Below, piece after piece: positions 1 to 5,282 of a stretch of DNA of 6,773 bases; positions within the stretch are counted from its first letter, which is position 1, and the number at the start of each line of letters is the position of its first letter. Source of the DNA: Umezawaea sp039922235. GTDB lineage: Bacteria; Actinomycetota; Actinomycetes; Mycobacteriales; Pseudonocardiaceae. Under the pieces are notes generated by a model, which saw only the letters and a list, made by a program, of their open reading frames with translations, was not told the origin of the DNA and did not search any database. The position numbers and the translations under genes were made by a program. The stretch is taken from positions 1-6,773 of the forward strand of contig JBDSAJ010000666.1 in the NCBI GenBank assembly GCA_039922235.1. Reading direction: 5' to 3'.

Positions 1-627
1 GGCCGCCTCCGCGTCCGCTACTTCGCCACCGCGGGCGCCGCGCTCGTGCCGCCCGCGGTGGCGCGCTTCCGCGCCGAGCACCCGTCGGTGAAGCTCGACC
101 TGAAGCTCACCGAGCCGCTCGACCCGATGCTGGAGATCGTCGCGGGCCGCGCCGACGTGGCGATCGTGGTCCACCCCGACACCACCGACGTCGCTCCCGG
201 CGTGCAGCTGGTGCACCTGCTGGACGACCCGTACCTGGCGGTCCTGCCGCGCGGCCACGACCTGTGCCGCAAGCGCGTGCTGGACCTCGGCGACCTCGCC
301 GAGGACCCGTGGGTCAACGCCGCGATGTCCTCGGGCGTGTGCCAGGACATCGTGCTCGACGCCTGCGCGGGCGCGGGCTTCGCGCCCAACTTCGTGGTGG
401 AGTCCGACGACTACCCGACCGCGCAGGGTTTCGTCGCCGCCGGCCTCGGCGTCACGATCGTGCCGAAGCTCGGCCTCGGCGTGCCGCACCCCGGTGTCGT
501 CATCCGCCGCCTCCGCAGGCCTGAGCCGTTCCGCGCCATCTACGCGGCCTTCCGGGAGGCGGGAGCGGCCAACCCCGCCGCCGCGAGCCTCCTGGACGCC
601 CTGAAGGACGCGGCGGCGGCGAGTTGA
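1..627 (+). CDS. LysR-type transcriptional regulator, C-terminal part (5' end outside window)
   Basis: The reading frame is open from base 1 to the TGA at 625-627, giving 208 visible residues with no start; the gene begins upstream. The protein opens with GRLRVRYFATAGAALVPP, which is the usual entry into the periplasmic-binding-protein-like effector domain of LysR regulators (sugar/ligand-binding lobe 1). A little later come FRAEHPSVKLDL and the ADVAIV strand, and later the lobe-2 signature AAGLGVTIVPKLGL. In this family the missing first 80-90 residues hold the winged helix-turn-helix, and ligand binding to the visible domain alters DNA bending at a target promoter. The ATG at 46 is internal to the domain and is not the true start. 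The target and ligand cannot be told from this fragment: divergent partner genes, which often reveal them, lie outside the window. The gene converges on the kinase at 807-2453. Confidence 0.9.
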   Translation, partial: GRLRVRYFATAGAALVPPAVARFRAEHPSVKLDLKLTEPLDPMLEIVAGRADVAIVVHPDTTDVAPGVQLVHLLDDPYLAVLPRGHDLCRKRVLDLGDLAEDPWVNAAMSSGVCQDIVLDACAGAGFAPNFVVESDDYPTAQGFVAAGLGVTIVPKLGLGVPHPGVVIRRLRRPEPFRAIYAAFREAGAANPAAASLLDALKDAAAAS

Positions 628-637
628 CCCACTAGCT

Positions 638-790
638 CCGCGAGTCCCTCACTCGGACACCCCGAAACCCTCACTCGGACACCGCGAGTCGAACACTCGA
701 GCACCCCGAGTGCAACGTTCAGGCACCCACGACGAGCGCGGGAGGGTGTCCGAACGCGGAGTTCAGGGTGTCCGAACGAGGGACTCGCGA
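638..790. repeat. 22-bp repeat array, four direct then two inverted copies, between convergent genes
   Basis: Four units of exactly 22 bp follow one another without spacers at 638-659, 660-681, 682-703 and 704-725. They share a pattern CC[GC]CGAgt-n5-[AG][CT]TC[GA][GA][AG]CA. A divergent 21-bp centre follows (726-746), then two units in the opposite orientation at 747-768 and 769-790. The outermost copies pair best: 638-661 matches the reverse complement of 767-790 at 21 of 24 positions. Units 1 and 3 can each also form a 5-bp stem (CGAGT/ACTCG, at 641-655 and 685-699). The array starts 10 bp after the LysR stop and ends 16 bp before the kinase stop, so it fills the convergent gap. The likely role is bidirectional transcription termination or a dispersed intergenic repeat. 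There is no T-tract, so a classical intrinsic terminator is not shown. Confidence 0.85.
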
Positions 791-806
791 GTACCTGACC
801 GGCGTA

Positions 807-2453
807 CTAGCCGGGGAGGACCTGCTCCCGCTGGAAGAGAACCTCGGACCCGAGCCAGCTCAGCACGAGGAGCTTGTGCTCCTTGACGACTGAGTTGTCC
901 TTCTTCGTGTACTTCAGCGAGACCTCGTACGCGAGGTTCTCGTTGAGCGTGATCTTCTCGATCTCGACCTTCTTGATGGTGGTCCAGAAGCCCTTGTAGA
1001 CCGACAGCCCGCCGCTCTGTGTCTGCATCGCGGGCAGCAGCCACTGGAACGACGCGTCGGGGTCCTTCGGGGCCAGCTCGTAGTAGTCCTGGACCATCTG
1101 CTTCTGCATGTTCTGGTCCGGGCCTGCCGGGTCGCTGACCTTGGGGGGCTGCTTCGCGCCGCCACCCGCTTCCGGCGAGTCGTCCTTGGAGCCCGTCGGG
1201 TTCTGCGGGGTGGACGCGGTGGCCGACGAGCCGGGCCCGGCGGTGTTCCCCGCGTCGTTGTCGCCGTTGGACAGGAAGCTGGCGAGCATGATGCCGACGA
1301 CCGCCGCGGCCACGATGGCGAGCGCGGTGATGATCGTGGACCGTTGCTTGCCCTGCCCGGCCGGACCGGACGACCCCGACCGGTTCGGCGGCCGCTGCTG
1401 CGGCGGGGCTGCCGCCGGACGCGGCTGCTGGTAGGGCTGTTGCTGCTGGTAGGAAGGCTGGTGCTGCTGCTGCGGCGGACCGGGGCGGACGTCGATGCGG
1501 GTGCCGGGCGGCGGCGTGCTGACCGCTGCCTGCGACGACAGCGCGCGCGTCTGGAGGTCCGAGGAGACGGGTGCGCCGCGCCACGACGGCGGGCTCACCT
1601 GCTGGACGGCCATCGGGAACTCGGGCGCGGCCCGGCCCGCGGCGACGGCGGCCAGCGCCTCGCGCGCCTCGGCCATCGTCGGCCGCTCCTCCGGGGCGGC
1701 CCGCAGCAGCCGCATGAGCAGCGCGGTCAGCGGCCCGGCCTGCTTCGGCGGGACGACCTTGCCCGCGGCGACCTGGTGCAGCAGCGCGATGGTGTTCTCG
1801 CTGAGCCCGAACGGCGGCGCGCCCTCGATCGCGGCGTACAGCGTCGAGCCGAGCGAGAACACGTCCGACGGCGAGCCGGGGTCGTAGCCCTTCGCCACCT
1901 CGGGCGCCAGGTACGCCGGGGTGCCCGCGAGCATCCCGGTCGCGGTGACCGTGACGTCGCCGGTGGCCCGCGAGATGCCGAAGTCGGTGATCTTCACGAC
2001 ACCTTCGTCGCCGAGCAGGATGTTGCCCGGCTTGATGTCGCGGTGCACGATCCCCGCGTTGTGCGCGGCGGTCAGCGCCGAGGCGACCTGCTCACCGATC
2101 GAGGCCACGTCGCGGGGCGACAGCGTGCCCCGCTCGGACAGCACGGTGGAGAGGCTCTTGGACGGCAGGTACTCCATCACCAGCCACGGCTGGCCGTCGT
2201 CCTCCGCCACGTCGTACACGGCGATGGCGTGCGGGTGCTGCAAGCGGGCGGCGATCCGCCCCTCGCGCATGGCCCTGCGCTTCGCCTCGTCCGCGTCCGC
2301 CGCGGGGAGTCCTGGCTGGAGCAAGAGCTGCTTGACCGCGACGATGCGGTGCAGGCGCTGGTCGTGCGCCTGCCAGACGATGCCCATCGCCCCGCTACCG
2401 ATTCGGCTGCCCAATCGGTAGCGGCCTGCGACCAGGCGACCATCGTCGGTCAC
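807..2453 (-). CDS. Transmembrane Ser/Thr protein kinase with folded extracellular C-terminal domain
   Basis: This is a 548-residue Hanks-type (PknB-like) kinase that transfers phosphate from ATP to Ser/Thr on proteins. Counting from the GTG start, it shows the glycine loop GSGAMG (19-24), Lys41 in VAVK, helix-C Glu64, HRDIKPGN with catalytic Asp139, DFG (157-159), and an activation segment with Thr residues ending GTPAYLAPE (177-185). The catalytic domain ends near 270. A Pro/Gln-rich cytoplasmic linker follows (about 285-368), then one membrane segment (372-394), an exterior Ser/Gly/Pro linker, and a folded domain (about 446-548) with YYELAPKDP and FWTTIKKVEIEK. That domain resembles the C-terminus of the protein at 5283-6101. 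There are no PASTA repeats, so it is not a classical PknB. GTG at 2453 was chosen because GGGAG lies 5 nt upstream and because alignment with the neighbouring kinase begins exactly there. ATG at 2465 or TTG at 2501 would add 4 or 16 residues. It is the paralogue of, and lies downstream of, the kinase at 2618-3982. Confidence 0.93.
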   Translation of the reverse strand: MTDDGRLVAGRYRLGSRIGSGAMGIVWQAHDQRLHRIVAVKQLLLQPGLPAADADEAKRRAMREGRIAARLQHPHAIAVYDVAEDDGQPWLVMEYLPSKSLSTVLSERGTLSPRDVASIGEQVASALTAAHNAGIVHRDIKPGNILLGDEGVVKITDFGISRATGDVTVTATGMLAGTPAYLAPEVAKGYDPGSPSDVFSLGSTLYAAIEGAPPFGLSENTIALLHQVAAGKVVPPKQAGPLTALLMRLLRAAPEERPTMAEAREALAAVAAGRAAPEFPMAVQQVSPPSWRGAPVSSDLQTRALSSQAAVSTPPPGTRIDVRPGPPQQQHQPSYQQQQPYQQPRPAAAPPQQRPPNRSGSSGPAGQGKQRSTIITALAIVAAAVVGIMLASFLSNGDNDAGNTAGPGSSATASTPQNPTGSKDDSPEAGGGAKQPPKVSDPAGPDQNMQKQMVQDYYELAPKDPDASFQWLLPAMQTQSGGLSVYKGFWTTIKKVEIEKITLNENLAYEVSLKYTKKDNSVVKEHKLLVLSWLGSEVLFQREQVLPG

Positions 2454-2458
2454 GGCTG

Positions 2459-2463
2459 CTCCC
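2459..2463 (-). promoter_or_regulatory. Shine-Dalgarno site for the kinase at 807-2453
   Basis: GGGAG lies 5 nt before the GTG at 2453. It overlaps the alternative ATG at 2465, which itself has no clear purine-rich site before it. This and the gapless alignment with the paralogue favour the GTG start, but an annotation starting at 2465 or 2501 cannot be excluded. Confidence 0.45.
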
Positions 2464-2489
2464 ATGAGTGATTGCGGTGTGTCTTCGTC

Positions 2490-2518
2490 AGTGGCGATCA
2501 ACTCGTGCGATCACCACT
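2490..2518. promoter_or_regulatory. Inverted repeat upstream of the kinase at 807-2453 (operator or leader hairpin)
   Basis: AGTGGCGATC (2490-2499) and GATCACCACT (2509-2518) are inverted copies with one mismatch (a G-U pair in minus-strand RNA), separated by 9 nt. The element lies 36 bp upstream of the chosen GTG and would enclose the alternative TTG at 2501. It may be an operator for a dimeric repressor or a hairpin in the leader of the kinase mRNA. No matching regulator is identifiable here. Confidence 0.4.
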
Positions 2519-2617
2519 AGGGCACAAACGTAGCGACACGGAGTTGGGTTCGATTTAACCCGTCCGTGTGTGGGTCCACCTTAACGAGTTACTTCAACCA
2601 CGGGATGCATCCACCGA

Positions 2618-3982
2618 CTATGAGGTTGGCACCGGGACGCTGGGCGGGGTGGTCGACGACGTCGTGGGCTGCGTGGTGCTCGGCACTGTCGTGGTGGGCT
2701 TCGGCGTCGTGGTGGTGGTTTTCGGCGCCGTGGTGGTGGGCGGGTTGGTGGTCGTCGTCGGCTCTTCGGTGGTCGTCTCCTCGGTCGTCTCCGTCGTCGT
2801 GATCGGCTTCGGCGTCGTGGTGGTCGTCACCGCGGGCTTCTGCGACGAACTGGTCGGGTTGGTCGACGGCGACTGGGCGTCCTTTTCGAAGACTCCCAGC
2901 ACGACCAGCAGGCCACCGACGGCCAGCAGCAGCACCAGCACGGCCGCGGCGATGGCCAGCGGCTTGTTGTTCGAACCGGGGGGCGGTGCCACGGCCCGCG
3001 TCGGGCCCACCGTGCGGGGATGCGTCTGAGGCCCGCCCGCGCGGTACCCGGTGTCCGCCGACACCACACGGGTGCGGTTCGGGTCCAGCACGGTCGTCGG
3101 ACCGGCGACGGGCAGCACACCGGGTGTGCTCGCGGCCCGCAGACCGGTCAGGCTCGGGTTGCGGCCGGAGGCCACGGCCGCCAGCAGTTCGCGGGCCTGC
3201 CCCATCGTCGGCCGTTCGGCCGGGTCGACGTTGAGCAGCCGCAGCAGCACGTCGGTGAGCGGGCCGTCGTGCGCAGGTGGGTTGATCCGGCCCGCGGCGA
3301 CCGCGTGCAGCACGCCGAGGGTGTTCTCGCTGAGCCCGAACGGGGGTTCGCCCTCGGCCGCCGCGTACAGCGTCGAGCCGAGCGAGAACACGTCCGACGC
3401 GGGCGTCGGGTCCGAGCCGCGCGCGATCTCCGGCGCGAGGTAGGCCGGGGTGCCCGCGATCAGGCCGGTCTTGGTGACCGTGATGTCGTCGGTGGCCCGC
3501 GAGATGCCGAAGTCGGTGATCTTCACCAGGCCGCTGTCCGCGATCAGCACGTTGCCGGGCTTCACGTCGCGGTGCACGATGCCCGCCGCGTGGGCCGCCG
3601 CGAGCGCTGAGGCGGCCTGTGAGCCGATCCGGGCCACCTGGAGGGGATCCAGCGCCCCGTACTCCGACAGGGTGTCCGCGAGGCTGTAGGACGGCAGGTA
3701 CTCCATGACGAGGCACGGCGCGCCGTTCTCCTCGACCACGTCGTAGACCGCGATCGCGTTCGGGTGGTGCAGCTTCGCCGCGATGCGGCCCTCGCGCATG
3801 GCGCGCTGGATCGCCTCGTCGTGCTCGCGGGTGTCCATGCCGGCCTGCAGCAGCAGCTGCTTGACCGCGACGATCCGACCGAGCCGCTCGTCCTGCGCGC
3901 GCCAGACGACGCCCATGGCGCCGCTGCCGATCTTGTCGAGGAACCGGTACCGGTCGGCGATCAGTTGACCTTCGCCGCTCAC
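2618..3982 (-). CDS. Transmembrane Ser/Thr protein kinase with Thr-rich extracellular stalk
   Basis: This is a 454-residue Hanks-type kinase. All catalytic motifs sit at the same residue numbers as in the neighbouring kinase: GSGAMG 19-24, Lys41, Glu64, HRDVKPGN with Asp139, DFG 157-159 and GTPAYLAPE 177-185. By hand count about 69% of residues 1-185 are identical, with no gap. After the catalytic domain (to about 272) comes a linker of about 68 residues, then one membrane segment (about 341-365). The remaining 89 exterior residues are low complexity, with 37 Thr plus Pro, Ser, Glu and Lys, and they include two near copies of TTTTTPKP[IT]TTT. No folded sensor domain or PASTA repeat is present. 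In actinobacteria, exported Thr/Pro-rich segments are typical targets of protein O-mannosylation, so a glycosylated wall-spanning stalk is a reasonable inference. The GTG at 3982 has a strong ribosome site (GAGGTGA) and is preferred over an in-frame upstream start at 4084, whose extra 34 residues look like translated leader. Neither kinase's substrates can be read from the sequence. Confidence 0.94.
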   Translation of the reverse strand: MSGEGQLIADRYRFLDKIGSGAMGVVWRAQDERLGRIVAVKQLLLQAGMDTREHDEAIQRAMREGRIAAKLHHPNAIAVYDVVEENGAPCLVMEYLPSYSLADTLSEYGALDPLQVARIGSQAASALAAAHAAGIVHRDVKPGNVLIADSGLVKITDFGISRATDDITVTKTGLIAGTPAYLAPEIARGSDPTPASDVFSLGSTLYAAAEGEPPFGLSENTLGVLHAVAAGRINPPAHDGPLTDVLLRLLNVDPAERPTMGQARELLAAVASGRNPSLTGLRAASTPGVLPVAGPTTVLDPNRTRVVSADTGYRAGGPQTHPRTVGPTRAVAPPPGSNNKPLAIAAAVLVLLLAVGGLLVVLGVFEKDAQSPSTNPTSSSQKPAVTTTTTPKPITTTETTEETTTEEPTTTTNPPTTTAPKTTTTTPKPTTTVPSTTQPTTSSTTPPSVPVPTS

Positions 3983-3986
3983 CTGA

Positions 3987-3993
3987 TCACCTC
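3987..3993 (-). promoter_or_regulatory. Shine-Dalgarno site deciding the start of the kinase at 2618-3982
   Basis: GAGGTGA on the minus strand, with its GAGG core 7 nt from the GTG at 3982. This is the best ribosome site in the region. It rules in the 454-residue form over the longer form starting at 4084. Confidence 0.7.
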
Positions 3994-4192
3994 GCGTGGG
4001 TGCTGCGGGACCGCGGCCGGTGCAGCAGGTCTCACGCTGGGGCTCCTCGTCATGCGCTCCGGTTGGCGGATAAGGGTAGGCCACCGCTCATCGCCGTGTC
4101 GGGCTGTCTCGCCCGCAGAGCCTACCCCGGCCGTGACGACGGGTTTCCGAGCGTTGTGCTGGTCACGCGCTGTCGAACACGGATCGCGAAGG

Positions 4193-4228
4193 GATACCCG
4201 ATACCCGTCCGCGACGTCACCGGTTCAC
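4193..4228 (-). promoter_or_regulatory. Candidate SigB/SigF-type promoter in the leader of the kinase at 2618-3982
   Basis: On the minus strand a tandem GGGTATC-GGGTATC occurs (4206-4193). GGGTAT is the -10 element of the stress sigma factors SigB/SigF of actinobacteria. A weak GTGAAC stands 16 bp upstream (4228-4223); the usual -35 is GTTT, so the match is poor there. If used, it would give a leader of roughly 210 nt for the kinase mRNA. This is a motif match by eye only. Confidence 0.22.
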
Positions 4229-4236
4229 GAGGATGT

Positions 4237-4252
4237 AGCCCGATTTTGGGCT
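4237..4252 (-). terminator. Weak hairpin downstream of the membrane protein at 4274-5122
   Basis: AGCCC and GGGCT flank a 6-nt loop (GATTTT on the plus strand), about 20 bp after the stop codon of the upstream minus-strand gene. The stem is only 5 bp and no T-run follows on the minus strand, so termination is possible but poorly supported. Confidence 0.2.
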
Positions 4253-4266
4253 GAACGGACCAGCCA

Positions 4267-4283
4267 GGAGCTGCTACAGCTCC
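4267..4283. repeat. Perfect inverted repeat with a stop codon in its loop
   Basis: GGAGCTG (4267-4273) and CAGCTCC (4277-4283) are perfect inverted copies. The three bases between them (4274-4276) are exactly the TAG stop of the minus-strand gene at 4274-5122. The mRNA could form a 7-bp stem with the stop codon as the loop. A triloop this tight may be chance, as the left arm encodes the last residues (AEL). Confidence 0.5.
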
Positions 4284-5122
4284 GCGAAGAAGTCGAAACT
4301 GCCCAGTTTGACGCCGACCCCGAGGTCGGTGGACGGCTGCGAGGACGACGGGGTGCTGGACGACGGGGGCGTCGAGGAGTCGGCCACCGGGGTGGTCGAG
4401 ATCGCCGCCGTGCTGCTGGTCGTCGGCGTGGTCGTCGTGTCCTTCGTCGGGGTGCCCTTTTCCGGCGTCGGCTGCGTGGTCGTCGCCGGGGGTGTCGTCG
4501 TGGTCGGCGCCTGCGTCTGCGTGCTGGGCGTCTGCGTGTCGGGGGCCTGGGTGTCCTGCACGGGGGCCGAGCGCGGCTGGTTCTGCTGCGTGGCCTGCTG
4601 CTGGGGGGTCTGCTCCTGCGTCTGGTCCTTGGTCTGCTGCTGGGTGCTGGTCTCCGGCGTGGTCGTGCCGGGCAGCGCGAGCCCGCCGATGCCGCTGGTG
4701 CCGTTGGAGTTGCGGGCCGCGGGGCGGTCGTCGAACCGCACGTCGGCGAGGGGCCGCTCGTCGGGGGAGCCGAGCCACTGCGAGGCGCCGAAGGCGACCG
4801 TGCCGCAGAGGACGACGCCGCCGCTGGCGATGGCGACGAGTTTGCTGATCTTCATCCCGCTGCGCTCCTCGTCGGCCGGACGGCCTTCGCGGCGCAGCAG
4901 TTCGGCGACGTGCAGTTCCCGGCCGGAGAGGGACTGGCGGGAGATCGGCGTGGTCGTCAGCGCGGCCGGTGCGGTCACGGCCCGGAAGCGGATGGTGTCC
5001 TCTTCGTCGTCCCGGTACACCGGGATCGGCTGCGTCTCGGCTTCACGCCGGGCGAGGAGCTCCGCTACCGACAGCTGAGCGGTCGATCCATCTCGCCGAC
5101 GACGTTTGTCCTCGTTCGACAC
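4274..5122 (-). CDS. Single-pass membrane protein with VAELL cytoplasmic motifs and Thr/Gln/Pro-rich exterior
   Basis: This 282-residue protein is not matched to a named family. The cytoplasmic N-terminus (1-91) is charged (RRRR at 7-10) and contains LSVAELLARR (17-26) and a second copy, LHVAELLRREGR (70-81), with QPIPVYRDDEED between them (31-42). The first copy and the QPIP segment align with the N-terminus of the protein at 5283-6101. One membrane segment lies at about 93-113. The exterior (114-282) is disordered-looking. It has a Gln/Thr stretch at roughly 150-180, then Thr/Pro/Ser repeats, and ends in a short hydrophobic tail GSFDFFAEL. There is no folded exterior domain, unlike the neighbours on either side. 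The GTG at 5122 has GGGAAGG 11 nt upstream. It could be an envelope-anchored partner or substrate of the kinases, since Thr is abundant, but the Thr-rich part lies outside the cell. O-mannosylation is plausible by analogy with other actinobacterial exported proteins. Confidence 0.82.
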   Translation of the reverse strand: MSNEDKRRRRDGSTAQLSVAELLARREAETQPIPVYRDDEEDTIRFRAVTAPAALTTTPISRQSLSGRELHVAELLRREGRPADEERSGMKISKLVAIASGGVVLCGTVAFGASQWLGSPDERPLADVRFDDRPAARNSNGTSGIGGLALPGTTTPETSTQQQTKDQTQEQTPQQQATQQNQPRSAPVQDTQAPDTQTPSTQTQAPTTTTPPATTTQPTPEKGTPTKDTTTTPTTSSTAAISTTPVADSSTPPSSSTPSSSQPSTDLGVGVKLGSFDFFAEL

Positions 5123-5282
5123 CGCGTGTCACACCTTCCCGGCAACTTCTCTGGGTTGACTGGCCGGGAACATGGATACCGAATCGTGACCGCACTTGTA
5201 ACCCCTTTGGGGGATTTTCCTCGCTTAAACCTTATTTAAGGCAACTCTGGGTGAGATTTTCGCAGTTGATCACTACGTGCAG
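5123..5282 (-). promoter_or_regulatory. AT-richer gap with nested inverted repeats, likely promoter of the gene at 4274-5122
   Basis: This 160-bp gap is clearly less GC-rich than its flanks. It holds CCCCTTTGGGG (5202-5212), a 4-bp stem with a 3-nt loop that could act as a weak terminator for the gene ending at 5283. It also holds the near-palindrome CCTTATTTAAGG (5230-5241), which is nested in a wider pair, GCTTAAA (5223-5229) and TTTAAGGC (5235-5242). The AT-rich palindrome is a good operator or promoter candidate. No convincing -35/-10 pair was found by eye. Confidence 0.4.

Noticed and set aside
46..627. Complete short LysR-like gene starting at ATG 46
   Set aside because: The frame is open to base 1 and the residues before the ATG are conserved-looking LysR effector-domain sequence, so the gene is cut by the window edge.
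638..790. CRISPR array
   Set aside because: The 22-bp units abut without spacers and include inverted copies; no cas gene is present.
1344..2471. Long plus-strand open frame (375 codons) opposite the kinase at 807-2453
   Set aside because: Its product is Arg/Gly/Leu-rich low-complexity sequence typical of the antisense of a GC-rich gene, while the opposite strand encodes a kinase with all catalytic motifs.
2589..3716. Minus-strand open frame in another frame of the kinase at 2618-3982
   Set aside because: Its His/Asp/Arg-rich product is a shifted-frame shadow of the kinase, which has intact motifs in its own frame.
3983..4084. 34-residue N-terminal extension of the kinase at 2618-3982
   Set aside because: The strong ribosome site before GTG 3982 lies inside it, and alignment with the paralogous kinase begins at that GTG. 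The extension has a Cys/Pro/Arg-rich composition unlike a conserved segment.
3764..5239. Plus-strand open frame of 491 codons
   Set aside because: It runs antisense across the 5' part of a kinase gene, an intergenic gap and a membrane-protein gene. The product is Arg/Gly-rich with no domain, so it is a compositional artefact.
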